33,471 nucleotides of DNA, from contig NZ_JAKREW010000044.1 in the NCBI RefSeq assembly GCF_022347545.1, forward strand, positions 1-33,471. Reading direction: 5' to 3'. Shown here one piece after another: positions 7,990 through 16,139 of the stretch. A program made the translations under genes and the position numbers. Origin of the DNA: Terribium retamae. GTDB taxonomy: Bacteria > Pseudomonadota > Alphaproteobacteria > Rhizobiales > Rhizobiaceae. Numbering within the stretch: position 1 is the first letter of the stretch; every line of letters begins with the position of its first letter. The notes under the pieces were generated by a model that was not told the origin of the DNA, did no database searches, and saw only the letters and a program-made list of their open reading frames with translations.

Positions 7990-8496
7990 TTACCGCGAGA
8001 GGCGTCCTTCATCGTCGATGAGAGCGAGACGTGCCTGTTTTCGCTCATCTCCCCAAGACCAGAGGACGAGATTGAGATCCGCGGGAGAAGAACCGGGCGC
8101 GAAGGAACGAACCAGAAGGCCATTGTGGCCTGTCTGGATAAGCACGCGAGCGAATGCCTGTGTTCTCGCTTGGCCGCTGGTCTTCATCTGGTCACGCCAG
8201 CTCGAGTCGGCCAAGCCCTCTGCATCCATATCCAAAGCAGCGAGCGCTTCAACATCACGGCCATCAAAGATGTGATCAATGTCGGCGTGATAGGCCACAA
8301 GCGTTGTCGGCTGCAAATTCCCGACCTGGTTCGCCTCCCTGATCGCCGTCAGGACCGACAAGGAACAATAAAGGGCGGGCGTACCCTTTGGATTGAAACG
8401 GCCGCCATAGCGCTCGGCGCCGCGGCCCGACAGAGGTTCTTGCGCATAGACAGGATTGAGCGCTCTATAGAGCTTACCTTCATAGCGCATCGACAC
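7990..8496 (-). CDS. RES-domain toxin of a type II toxin-antitoxin module
   Basis: This 168-residue protein matches the RES family: KLYRALNP near the N-terminus, then GRGAERYGGRFNPKGTPALY, then a mid-protein IREAN, and LLVRSFAPGSSP in the C-terminal half, supplying the conserved Arg, Glu and Ser. RES toxins such as MbcT and Res degrade NAD+ and stop growth. The first start is a GTG at 8496, two bases after the antitoxin stop; an ATG at 8490 is the alternative. The antitoxin-first order and tight spacing are typical. The three family-defining residues were picked by eye, not by alignment. Confidence 0.87.
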   Translation of the reverse strand: MSMRYEGKLYRALNPVYAQEPLSGRGAERYGGRFNPKGTPALYCSLSVLTAIREANQVGNLQPTTLVAYHADIDHIFDGRDVEALAALDMDAEGLADSSWRDQMKTSGQARTQAFARVLIQTGHNGLLVRSFAPGSSPADLNLVLWSWGDERKQARLALIDDEGRLSR

Positions 8497-8498
8497 GA

Positions 8499-8849
8499 TC
8501 AGGCATAAACACCAGCGTCGACGGCATCGATATAGCCAAGAACATCGTCAACGCGTCCGTTGCCGACCAGTTGCATAGCTGTCTGGCCCGAAAATCCGGC
8601 CAGCGGTTCGGAACGATACCAAGCATAGGCGATCAAAGCCGATCCGAAGCGAGGCTCGACCTTGTTAAGGACCTCGACCATTTCGCGCAACCGGCGCTGT
8701 GTCTTATGCGACCGCACGCGCTCTTGTCGCTGTATGGCGTCCTTACCCAATCCCGCCGAGCGAGCCACATCCTCGCTGGTGGTCCGAAGGATGTCGGCGA
8801 TCTTACGGGGCGCAAAGAGGCCCTTTTCGGAATATTGAGCGAGAGTCAT
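8499..8849 (-). CDS. Xre/MbcA/ParS-type antitoxin (DUF2384)
   Basis: This 116-residue partner of the RES toxin has an N-terminal helix-turn-helix-like region (KIADILRTTSEDVARSAGLG) and a C-terminal DUF2384 segment (FGSALIAYAWYRSEPLAGF, then GQTAMQLVGNGRVDDVLGYI). Such antitoxins neutralise the RES protein by inserting their C-terminus into its active site and repress their own promoter. The ATG at 8849 is preferred; a GTG at 8870 would add seven residues but falls within the probable promoter dyad. Toxin translation follows after two bases. Confidence 0.88.
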   Translation of the reverse strand: MTLAQYSEKGLFAPRKIADILRTTSEDVARSAGLGKDAIQRQERVRSHKTQRRLREMVEVLNKVEPRFGSALIAYAWYRSEPLAGFSGQTAMQLVGNGRVDDVLGYIDAVDAGVYA

Positions 8850-8860
8850 TAAAGGGCCCG

Positions 8861-8895
8861 TTGACGCCACTATGTCCGACAGTATTTAGCGTCAA
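8861..8895 (-). promoter_or_regulatory. Nested dyads at the toxin-antitoxin promoter
   Basis: An outer perfect repeat TTGACGC/GCGTCAA (8861-8867 and 8889-8895) encloses an inner palindrome TGTC-C-GACA (8873-8881) with almost the same centre. On the minus strand the outer TTGACG could be a -35 element, with CATAGT about 15 bases on as a weak -10. Autorepression by the antitoxin at this site is inferred from position. The remaining bases to 9161 show no gene. Confidence 0.5.
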
Positions 8896-9161
8896 ATTTT
8901 CCGGATTTCAAGATATGGAATTAGCAAGCGATGACAATTGCCGCGATGGCCTCATTCAATACCGACGCTGCGGCGGGCGCAATCGCAAGACCATTTCGCG
9001 GCTCCAAGTCGCGTCTGGAGCGCCGTATCCGCGTCGCAGCCTCTCATCGACCTCGAAGAGGCATGTCAGTGCCGACGCAAAGGCGAAGACACGGACCGAT
9101 TCCGATCGATCGTTTTCAACCCCTAATGTCAGACCTGACGTTTGTTGAAACCGACACCTTT

Positions 9162-10058
9162 TCACGCGGCTTTGCTGGCGGCAGCAGATCGGGGTTCGGC
9201 GCAACGATACGCGCTGAGCAAGAAAACCAGCACCGAGGCGAGTATGACAAAGCCGCCAAGCACAGTGGATTGCGCCGGAACCTCACGGAAAGCCAGCCAG
9301 ACCCAGATAGGCGCCAGCGGCGTTTCCACAGCACCGATCAATGCTGCATCGCGCGCGGGCAAATAGCGCAAGCTGAGCCCGAAGGTCAGGAAGCCAAGCG
9401 TCATCTGTACAAGCCCGAACGAGGCCAGCCAGGCAAGATCCTCCGCGACCACCGCGAGCGGGCTTGCCAACGGCAAGACGGCCACGGCGCACAATATGTT
9501 GGAAAGGATCAAAGTCTCGGCCACCGGGAATTGATCGTGCCTGCGCATGGCTATGGCCATCAGTGCCATCAAAAGGGTCATGACCAGTGCGAGAAAGTCC
9601 CCAGCAACCCCTCCCCCCGAAAGCGCCGAGGCACCAACCGTCAGGACGGCACCGGCAATGGCGGCGATCCCGGCGATCAGCGCGACCGAAGGCGGCCGGT
9701 CGCCGAGCAAGGCCCATGACAGGGCCGCAACGATCAGAGGCGCACCGGCATGAATGACCGCGACATTCGCGACCGACGTGTTACGCAGCGCGAAGATGAA
9801 GGCGACCATTGCCGTCGACGACATGCCTGCAACCAACCATGCCGCCGGCGTGAGCTTGCCGACGATGCTGGTCAGGGGCTCTCGAAGCACCAGCGTCACG
9901 AACAGCAGCACGAAAAGAGCGCTGAAGGTGCTGCGCCAGAAAAGCAGCGTCCAGCTATCGACATCGATCAACCGCGAGAACAACCCTCCTGTGCTCCAGA
10001 ACACGGCCGCCAGGACCGCCAGAGCCACACCTGCGTTGCGATTGCCCGTGAAAGACAT
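9162..10058 (-). CDS. EamA/DMT-family transporter
   Basis: This 298-residue inner-membrane protein has about ten hydrophobic segments arranged as two EamA repeats, the first starting VALAVLAAVFWSTGGLFSRL and the second in the C-terminal half with TLGFLTFGLSLRYLPARDAA. EamA proteins are mostly metabolite or amino-acid exporters. Its ATG at 10058 follows the alanine racemase stop by two bases, so the pair is an operon. The pairing suggests that it moves D-alanine or a product derived from it; that is inference. Confidence 0.87.
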   Translation of the reverse strand: MSFTGNRNAGVALAVLAAVFWSTGGLFSRLIDVDSWTLLFWRSTFSALFVLLFVTLVLREPLTSIVGKLTPAAWLVAGMSSTAMVAFIFALRNTSVANVAVIHAGAPLIVAALSWALLGDRPPSVALIAGIAAIAGAVLTVGASALSGGGVAGDFLALVMTLLMALMAIAMRRHDQFPVAETLILSNILCAVAVLPLASPLAVVAEDLAWLASFGLVQMTLGFLTFGLSLRYLPARDAALIGAVETPLAPIWVWLAFREVPAQSTVLGGFVILASVLVFLLSAYRCAEPRSAAASKAA

Positions 10059-10060
10059 GG

Positions 10061-11275
10061 CTAGATGCCGCCAAGTGCGGCGCGATCGCCGGTTGAATGA
10101 TACAGTCCCAAAGTTTCCGGCGCCGAAGACCGCTGGGCCAATTCGAAAAGATCGGCTCCTTCGCTATGATCGTGCCGGTAGCGCTTGAGACAACCTGAAC
10201 CCAGGCGCATGACGATCTCCTGCTCATTGACGCCGATCTGAGCAGCAAGGTCGCCGACGCCAAACTCGTCATGCAGGAACTGCGCCCATGCGCCAGGACC
10301 GCATAGTTCGGTTGGAACATCCGTCACGTCGACCGTGACATATTCCATCGATATGCGTCCGACGACAGGCGCTGAATGTGCGCCGAAGCGGGCCGAAATC
10401 CTGCCCGCGCAAGCCCATGGCAAACCTTGGGCATAGCCGATCCCGACGATCGCGATCCTGCTGTTGCGGCGGGCACGGAATGTCGCCCCATATCCCACGG
10501 CTTCAAGCGCAGACACTTCGCGCACGGCAAGGACGCGGGCTTTAAGGCGCAGGACGGCACGAAGCGGATTGGGATGGACACCTGCATTGTTAAGCCCGAA
10601 CAGCGCCGAGCCGATGCGGGCAAGATCATAGTGGAATGATGTGTCGAGCCATGCCCCGGCGGAGGCGACCAGGCTGCTGGCCACGGGTTTGACCACTCTG
10701 CGCAAAGCCTCAAATCGCTGCTTCTGCACGCCGTTCATCGTGTCCGATAAATGGTCGCTGCAGGCCAGATGGCTGATCAGGATCCTTGGTGGATGCCTGA
10801 GGAACCAGTCTTCACGGGAGAAATCCGCAATCTCCGACGGGGAAAGGCCAAGGCGCGAAAAGCCGGTATCGACATTGAGGAGATAGGGATCGGCCGCGGC
10901 TGTCCGAAAATGGAAGTCCATCTCCTCTTGCGTGTTGATCACCGGCAGAATGTCTTCCAGGCGATAGATCCGCTTGAAGCGAACGTAATCGTCATGGAAG
11001 GCGGCGATCCTTGCGAACGGGCAGACCGCGCGCAGTCTCAGGGCCTCTTCCAGGTTGGCGACGAAAAAGGACCTGCAGCCCGCAGCCCACAATGTTCGGG
11101 CGAGCGGCTCCAGACCAAGGCCGTAAGCATCGCTTTTGACAACCGCGGCTGTGATCACATCAGCGCCGAGGATGCCGCCCATCGTGATGTAGTTGGCGCG
11201 CACTGCATCCAGATCGATCTCCAGGACCGCGCTGTCCAATGGGAGATATCGCGCGACAGTCGCGGCCTCGGTCAT
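10061..11275 (-). CDS. alr: Alanine racemase, PLP-dependent
   Basis: A 404-residue fold-type III PLP enzyme converting L- and D-alanine, or a related amino acid. The PLP lysine is Lys47 in AVVKSDAYGLG and the opposite catalytic tyrosine is Tyr262 in AVGYGATFRA; RISMEYVTVDVTD near 315 is a further Alr signature. I chose the ATG at 11275, with GGAG 8 bases upstream; the open frame begins at 11383 but the added residues do not look like protein. It sits with a transporter and away from cell-wall genes, suggesting a catabolic or specialised racemase. Broad-specificity amino-acid racemase activity cannot be excluded. Confidence 0.9.
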   Translation of the reverse strand: MTEAATVARYLPLDSAVLEIDLDAVRANYITMGGILGADVITAAVVKSDAYGLGLEPLARTLWAAGCRSFFVANLEEALRLRAVCPFARIAAFHDDYVRFKRIYRLEDILPVINTQEEMDFHFRTAAADPYLLNVDTGFSRLGLSPSEIADFSREDWFLRHPPRILISHLACSDHLSDTMNGVQKQRFEALRRVVKPVASSLVASAGAWLDTSFHYDLARIGSALFGLNNAGVHPNPLRAVLRLKARVLAVREVSALEAVGYGATFRARRNSRIAIVGIGYAQGLPWACAGRISARFGAHSAPVVGRISMEYVTVDVTDVPTELCGPGAWAQFLHDEFGVGDLAAQIGVNEQEIVMRLGSGCLKRYRHDHSEGADLFELAQRSSAPETLGLYHSTGDRAALGGI

Positions 11276-11376
11276 CCTTCGGTCTCCACCTTGCCGTCCC
11301 CCGCACGGCAATGCGCCGATAGGTAGCTTCGAGGTTAGCTGGCGTGGATGACAGGCATCTTTCAGGTGAGTGACAG

Positions 11377-11395
11377 CCATCAAATTTTAAGATGG
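11377..11395. promoter_or_regulatory. AT-centred dyad between alr and the divergent dehydrogenase
   Basis: CCATC and GATGG (11377-11381, 11391-11395) flank a nine-base all-A/T centre. It lies in the 228-base divergent region (11276-11503). The shape resembles Lrp/AsnC-type sites, but no such regulator is encoded nearby and the short arms may be chance. Confidence 0.3.
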
Positions 11396-11503
11396 ATCGA
11401 TCTCAAAGCTGCGCGGTACGCGCGGCCTTAAAAGGTGCTGTCACATAGAGCTGCCATTGTTCGGTGCGTTGAACCAGACCATCAATTTTGACGCGAGGCG
11501 CAA

Positions 11504-12676
11504 ATGGCTCTCAAAACGGGCGACCATCCTACCAGGATATTGATACTCGGCTGCGGCGTGCTCGGCGGCGGCGTCCTTGATTTCCTGAGCCAGAGCGGCC
11601 GGGACTACGACATCCACGTCGCGGCGCGGGAGATCCAGAAAGTATCGCTTCGCGCAAACCTGGCGCGTTACACGGCGGCCAATCTCGGGCATCACACCCG
11701 CATCGAGGTTGCTGCCGTCGACCTGATGAATGTCGAGGCCACGGCGGCTTATCTTGCCGGGCTTCAGCCAGACATCATCTTCAATGCAACAACGCTGCAT
11801 TCATGGTGGGTGATCACCCAGTTGCCACAGGCCGCCTTCCAACGGCTGGACCAGGCGCGCGGCGGCGTCTGGGCCGCCATGCATCTGGTTCTGGTGCGCC
11901 GCCTGATGCAGGCGGTGCGCATGGCCGGCATTCAGGCGAAAGTCGTCAACGCATCTTACCCTGATGTGGTGAACGCGGCGCTCGCTGCAGAAGGTTCTGC
12001 GCCGATGATCGGAATCGGCAATATCGCCAACGCCGTTCCGGGAATCCAGCTGGCAGCCGCCCATCTTCTTGGTTGCGACGTCAAACGCATCGCCGTGCGC
12101 TTCTTTGCCCATCACTATCTGAGCTACCGTATGCCAAGCACGGGCGGCACGGACGGAGCGCCATACCATCTGACTTTCTACCGCGACGGCGAAGAACTGC
12201 CAGCGGATGCACTCGACCACGGCGAAGTGTTCACCACCATCGCCGGACGTTTCCGCCGCGTGAAAGGCTTGGCCGGACAGTCGGTGACTGCGTCTTCGGC
12301 GACCGCGGTGTTGCGCACTTTGGCTGACGGGATCGAGCGTGTCGTTCATGCACCGGGCCCACTGGGACTCGTCGGTGGCTACCCCGTGAGACTCTCACCG
12401 GATGGCGCATCGATCGAACTGCCGCAGGGGCTGTCCCTGCAGCAAGCTGTGGCGATCAACCGTGCGTGCCAGAAATTCGATGGCATAGAAGACGTGGATA
12501 GCGACGGTACCATTCGTTTCACGGCAGACTCGGCGGCGATCATTCGCGAAGAAATCGGCTTCGACTGCCCGGCAGTGCGCCTAGTGGATTGCGAGGAGAC
12601 CGCGAAGGAACTTTCGGCAAAGTTTGCCGCGTATCGGCACGGACAGCTGGCGAAATCCGATTTGACCGCCGCCTGA
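11504..12676 (+). CDS. Saccharopine dehydrogenase-like NAD(P)-binding protein
   Basis: This 390-residue protein opens with a Rossmann nucleotide-binding motif, ILILGCGVLGGGVLDFL near residues 12-28, followed by NATTLHSWWVITQLP and IGIGNIANAVPGIQL. The overall pattern resembles saccharopine dehydrogenase/opine-type oxidoreductases, but no substrate-specific signature is clear to me. It is divergent from alr. Its 3' end overlaps the convergent C45 gene by 137 bases. A role in amino-acid or imine reduction would suit the neighbourhood of a racemase and an amino-acid importer; this is a guess. Confidence 0.72.
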   Translation: MALKTGDHPTRILILGCGVLGGGVLDFLSQSGRDYDIHVAAREIQKVSLRANLARYTAANLGHHTRIEVAAVDLMNVEATAAYLAGLQPDIIFNATTLHSWWVITQLPQAAFQRLDQARGGVWAAMHLVLVRRLMQAVRMAGIQAKVVNASYPDVVNAALAAEGSAPMIGIGNIANAVPGIQLAAAHLLGCDVKRIAVRFFAHHYLSYRMPSTGGTDGAPYHLTFYRDGEELPADALDHGEVFTTIAGRFRRVKGLAGQSVTASSATAVLRTLADGIERVVHAPGPLGLVGGYPVRLSPDGASIELPQGLSLQQAVAINRACQKFDGIEDVDSDGTIRFTADSAAIIREEIGFDCPAVRLVDCEETAKELSAKFAAYRHGQLAKSDLTAA

Positions 12677-13724
12677 TCGTTCTGCTCCCGCTCGCAGGAA
12701 CAGCGCATGCCACAAATGCACCCGCGCTAGGCAAACCGAGACAAAGGTGCATCACCCCGGCTGTAGGGTCGCACACGACTGAACAGGCAGTCTCGGTTGC
12801 CTCCTCCGGTGAAAAGCTCTTCGACACGGCGTTCGGTGCTCCTGTTCGATTGCGCAACACACGCATGGCGTCGGCAACGGAATTCATAGAAGCGCTCGCT
12901 GAAGCGAGCGATGCATGCCTGTGATATGTCGACGGGTAAATTCGCTGCAGCAGGGATCGGTTCTCAACCGCTTGGGTCTGCCTCAGCAGTGCATGATTTG
13001 TATGGATGAGTGGCCCGACCTCCCCAAGGTCGCTGACACCGGCAACGGGCGATACTTCGACCCCCGCTATCCGACCAGAGGCGTCCCCGAGCAGGTAACT
13101 TCGCCCTCCCATATGCGGCAACCGGTGAAGCAGACGCAGAGCGCTCGGGACGTTCGGTTCAGACAGGACCATGCGCCGCACCACCTGGCTGGGCAAGCCC
13201 GCAGTCGTTGTGTCGAGCATCAGATCATTGGTCACCAGACACAGCCCGTAACCATTTTGCCCCACCCATCCCAGAGTGCCCTTGGAGGCCACCGTGGCAA
13301 GCTGCGTTCCGTCCGGATCCGAGTGCACGAAGAGCATCAGACCGGATTTCGTACCTCTCGGTGCATCCCAGTTTTGGCCGATAACTGCGCCGCCACGGCC
13401 GTTGAAGGCAAGTGCGCTGCAGCCCGTTGGCGCAGGCTGCTCGAAAAACTCGAAACCTATATGGAGGAAGACATCCTCCACTTCGCAATGCGCACCGTCG
13501 GCCAGACCATCAATCTCGGCCGCGATCGAAGGCGCCAGGACGAGCAACGTTCGCCAGGACGCCGCAGCCTTGCGTCGAGCCTTCTGCATGACGCGCGCTG
13601 AAACGGACCTTTCCAGGATATCAAGCGCCGAGACGATGTCGCGCTCGCAGGCAGTCCCATGCTGATGCCCGCGCTCGTATGGCGACCCTTGCAGAAGCAT
13701 GACCGGAAAACTGTGCCGCGCCAT
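12540..13724 (-). CDS. C45 family Ntn-hydrolase / isopenicillin N acyltransferase-like protein
   Basis: This 394-residue protein resembles acyl-CoA:6-aminopenicillanic acid acyltransferases. It starts MARHSFPVMLLQGSPYERGH, and an internal Gly101-Cys102 in APTGCSALAFNGRGG, followed by VIGQNWD, matches the self-cleaving Gly-Cys junction of the Penicillium enzyme (Gly102-Cys103). Cys102 would become the N-terminal nucleophile after processing. Bacterial members are mostly amidohydrolases of unknown substrate. GAGG lies 8 bases before the ATG. It follows the importer permease by 10 bases and so is the last gene of that operon. The last 45 or so residues are low-complexity, basic, and antisense to the dehydrogenase gene, so the true end could be earlier if there is a sequencing error. 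Confidence 0.8.
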   Translation of the reverse strand: MARHSFPVMLLQGSPYERGHQHGTACERDIVSALDILERSVSARVMQKARRKAAASWRTLLVLAPSIAAEIDGLADGAHCEVEDVFLHIGFEFFEQPAPTGCSALAFNGRGGAVIGQNWDAPRGTKSGLMLFVHSDPDGTQLATVASKGTLGWVGQNGYGLCLVTNDLMLDTTTAGLPSQVVRRMVLSEPNVPSALRLLHRLPHMGGRSYLLGDASGRIAGVEVSPVAGVSDLGEVGPLIHTNHALLRQTQAVENRSLLQRIYPSTYHRHASLASASASMNSVADAMRVLRNRTGAPNAVSKSFSPEEATETACSVVCDPTAGVMHLCLGLPSAGAFVACAVPASGSRTIRRRSNRISPAVRADTRQTLPKVPSRSPRNPLGALPGSRSRFLRE

Positions 13725-13734
13725 TGTGACATCC

Positions 13735-14457
13735 TCACCGAGCCAAAGAGGCCAGACACGCCTGCGCCTTGGACGCGCGGAACCGGGTCGTATGGCGGAC
13801 AGCTGATCTGACGTTCATCCGGCGCTCGACGGCGCGCGCCAGCATCGACGCCGGCCAGCCTAGCGCGAGGTAAAAAAGGCCTGCCAACAGGAAGACATGC
13901 AGCGGCATGAACGTTTCGGACATAATGGCGCGCGACGTCAACGTCAGCTCGTTGACACCGATCAGCGCGCACACGGAACTGTCCTTGAGCACTGAGATCG
14001 CGGCAACGATCAGCGGTCCAAACATGTGGCGTATTGCTTGAGGGATGGCAACGAGCCGCAGACACAGCAGACGCGTCAGTCCAAGGGCGCGTGCTGCCTC
14101 CCATTGACCTTGCTCTATCGCCTGCATTCCGGCACGAAAAATCTCCGCCATATAGGCGCCGTGCACAAGGACAAGGCCGATCGTGCCCGTAAGCAAAGGG
14201 GAAAGAGTTATGCCCAGGTCGGGGAGAACGAAATAAAGCAGGTAGAGAACGATCAGCAGCGGTACGGCGCGCAGCACCCAAATGTAGCAGCCGACGACGT
14301 GTCGAAGTCCCGCACAGCGCGACGTCCTCATGGCTTCCAAGATAAGACCAAGGGCGAACGCACCCGAAAAACTGGCTGCGGTCAAAACGAGGGTCAGGAT
14401 GGCAGCCTCGAACAGTCGCGGTCCCCAGTCGGCAAGATGTATCGCAATGTCGCCCAT
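13735..14457 (-). CDS. Polar amino-acid ABC permease (HisM/GlnP family)
   Basis: This 240-residue inner-membrane protein has the amino-acid permease pattern: AILTLVLTAASFSGAFALGL, then LRAVPLLIVLYLLYFVLP, then the EAA-like loop EAARALGLTRLLCLRLVAIP. The ATG at 14457 overlaps the stop of the preceding permease by one base (TGATG), so the two are coupled. An open frame continues to 14484. The C-terminal 30 residues are basic and unusual for the family. It should pair with the next permease as a heterodimer. No ATPase gene is present in the operon. Confidence 0.9.
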   Translation of the reverse strand: MGDIAIHLADWGPRLFEAAILTLVLTAASFSGAFALGLILEAMRTSRCAGLRHVVGCYIWVLRAVPLLIVLYLLYFVLPDLGITLSPLLTGTIGLVLVHGAYMAEIFRAGMQAIEQGQWEAARALGLTRLLCLRLVAIPQAIRHMFGPLIVAAISVLKDSSVCALIGVNELTLTSRAIMSETFMPLHVFLLAGLFYLALGWPASMLARAVERRMNVRSAVRHTTRFRASKAQACLASLAR

Positions 14458-15098
14458 CAGTGGCTCGCCACGTGTTCGGCCCATCTTGTCACGCGCAACA
14501 AAATGAAAGCGACGCCGAGATAGATGGCTGCTGCCAGCCCATAGATCAGGCCCGTTTCGAATGTTCTATTCACCAGGGTACGCGCCTGGAACATCAATTC
14601 CGGGGCTGCGATTGCGGCTGCAAGCGTGGTGTCCTTGACAAGGGCCACGGCATAATTCCCGAGCGGCGGAAGGCTTATTCGCCATGAATTGGGAACGATC
14701 ACCAGCCGGAAGGTCAAAAAACGTGAAAGTCCAAGCGCAAGTGCGGGCTCATTGTGGCTCGCTGCGACCGACCGGAATGAAGCTGTGAAGGTGTCCACAA
14801 GCATTGCCGACCCTATGACACCCAGCCCGACCGTCGCGGCCGTCACGGGCGGAAGTCGGATTCCGAGATGGGACAGGCCAAAATACACCAGAAGCAACCA
14901 GACAAGGCTGGGTATGTTTCTAAGCACCTCGGCATATACCGTGATGACCGCGTCCAGTGCCTGCGATCGGAGCAAAAAACTCGCGGAAGCCAATGCAAAG
15001 CCGAGGGCAACCGCCAGCGCAAGCGCACCGACGGCGATGATCACGCTGATCTTCGCGCCATCCAGCAGGACTGACAAAACAACGCCGAGGTCAACCAC
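14457..15098 (-). CDS. Polar amino-acid ABC permease (HisQ/GlnP family)
   Basis: A 213-residue permease with the family pattern KISVIIAVGALALAVALGFA, then EVLRNIPSLVWLLLVYFGL, then an EAA-type loop PALALGLSRFLTFRLVIVP and LVKDTTLAAAIAAPEL. About five membrane segments are visible. It lies 16 bases after the binding-protein stop and overlaps the next permease by one base. It would form the transmembrane channel with the neighbouring permease and take ligand from the binding protein at 15115-16014. Confidence 0.9.
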   Translation of the reverse strand: MVDLGVVLSVLLDGAKISVIIAVGALALAVALGFALASASFLLRSQALDAVITVYAEVLRNIPSLVWLLLVYFGLSHLGIRLPPVTAATVGLGVIGSAMLVDTFTASFRSVAASHNEPALALGLSRFLTFRLVIVPNSWRISLPPLGNYAVALVKDTTLAAAIAAPELMFQARTLVNRTFETGLIYGLAAAIYLGVAFILLRVTRWAEHVASH

Positions 15099-15114
15099 AG
15101 CTCATGCCCGCCGG

Positions 15115-16014
15115 CTATTGCGGACAACGCGGAGCAGCCCAACCGGTGGGCCTATCGACGCCGGCGCGAAAATTGTCAGTTGACGGTGTGAAGGTCGTAT
15201 CGCTCACCAGGCCGTAGCGCTTGCCGATAACCCTGACTTCGCAGCTCGACCACAGCAGCCTGATCTCTCGACTGAGATCCTCGGCGAGTGCCTGGTTGTT
15301 CTTGGAGAGGCCGAAAACATATTGCCGGCCGGTACTCGTCAACAACGGGAAAGCCGGATTGTTGTCCACGAAGGGGATCGTGTGAAGCTGCCACTTCGAA
15401 TTGCGCGATATCGCATAGTCGATGGCTGGCGGGTCGCCGATCATCGCGTCTATCCTGCCGATTACGAGATCACGCATTGCCGCATCCGGTGTGTCATAGA
15501 GCGTCAGTTGCAGGCCGGGCAGTCTTCTCAGTTCAACCAGAAAGCCAAAGCCGATCATCGACCCGACCTTCTTGTTCTCCAGGTTTGCCAGGCTGTTCCA
15601 ATTCTGGCCGATCTTCTGGGTGATGCCGTTTTGGAAATAAGCCGTGGGGTCGGTCATGGTCAGGACGTCGGCGCGCTGCCGCGTCCAGGCAACGTTGCCG
15701 CCGATGATGTCAACGCGCCCTGACTGGGTGGCAGCGATGGCACCGGACCATTCCATCGGAACCGGCTTGATCTTGAGGCCAAGTTTGGCCGCGGCCCTGT
15801 GCAGGATTTCGCCGTCGTATCCTGACAGTGCACCATCATCTGCGACAAGCCCCGGCATATCGCCCGTGACCGCAACGCTTAGGGTGTCAGGCTCGCTCAG
15901 CTGATAGCGTTCTGGGTCAGAGCCGGCCTTCGAAAACAGCGTGGCCGTCAGCGTCCAGAACGCGACACCCAGGCAAATCCGAACAACAAGCCGAGCATAA
16001 ATCATCTGCCCCAT
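15115..16014 (-). CDS. Polar amino-acid ABC transporter binding protein (SBP_bac_3)
   Basis: This protein of about 299 residues begins with a hydrophobic export signal (LVVRICLGVAFWTLTATLF). The mature part shows the family-3 solute-binding pattern: LSVAVTGDMPGLVADDGALS, GYDGEILHRAAAKLGLKIK, then VDIIGGNVAWTRQRADVLTM and RIDAMIGDPPAIDYAI. Start choice is uncertain: a GTG at 16017 and ATGs at 16014 and 16005 are in frame, and GGAG at 16017-16020 suits the 16005 start best. It is the first gene of an operon with two permeases and the C45 enzyme. The ligand is not evident; the domain family binds amino acids and opines. Confidence 0.86.
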   Translation of the reverse strand: MGQMIYARLVVRICLGVAFWTLTATLFSKAGSDPERYQLSEPDTLSVAVTGDMPGLVADDGALSGYDGEILHRAAAKLGLKIKPVPMEWSGAIAATQSGRVDIIGGNVAWTRQRADVLTMTDPTAYFQNGITQKIGQNWNSLANLENKKVGSMIGFGFLVELRRLPGLQLTLYDTPDAAMRDLVIGRIDAMIGDPPAIDYAISRNSKWQLHTIPFVDNNPAFPLLTSTGRQYVFGLSKNNQALAEDLSREIRLLWSSCEVRVIGKRYGLVSDTTFTPSTDNFRAGVDRPTGWAAPRCPQ

Positions 16015-16139
16015 CACTCCATGCGAGAGGGGAAATCAGCCCATCGATATCCGTAATGTGAGTTAAGTCTAATACTTGCCGGCTTACTTGTAAACGTGCT
16101 CGGCATGTCACAAAAACGCGATGGCGTGCGCTTTGCGCT

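Noticed and set aside
8931..9719. Plus-strand open frame of 262 codons crossing an intergenic gap
   Set aside because: Most of it is antisense to the EamA gene and the remainder is compositionally biased with no ribosome site.
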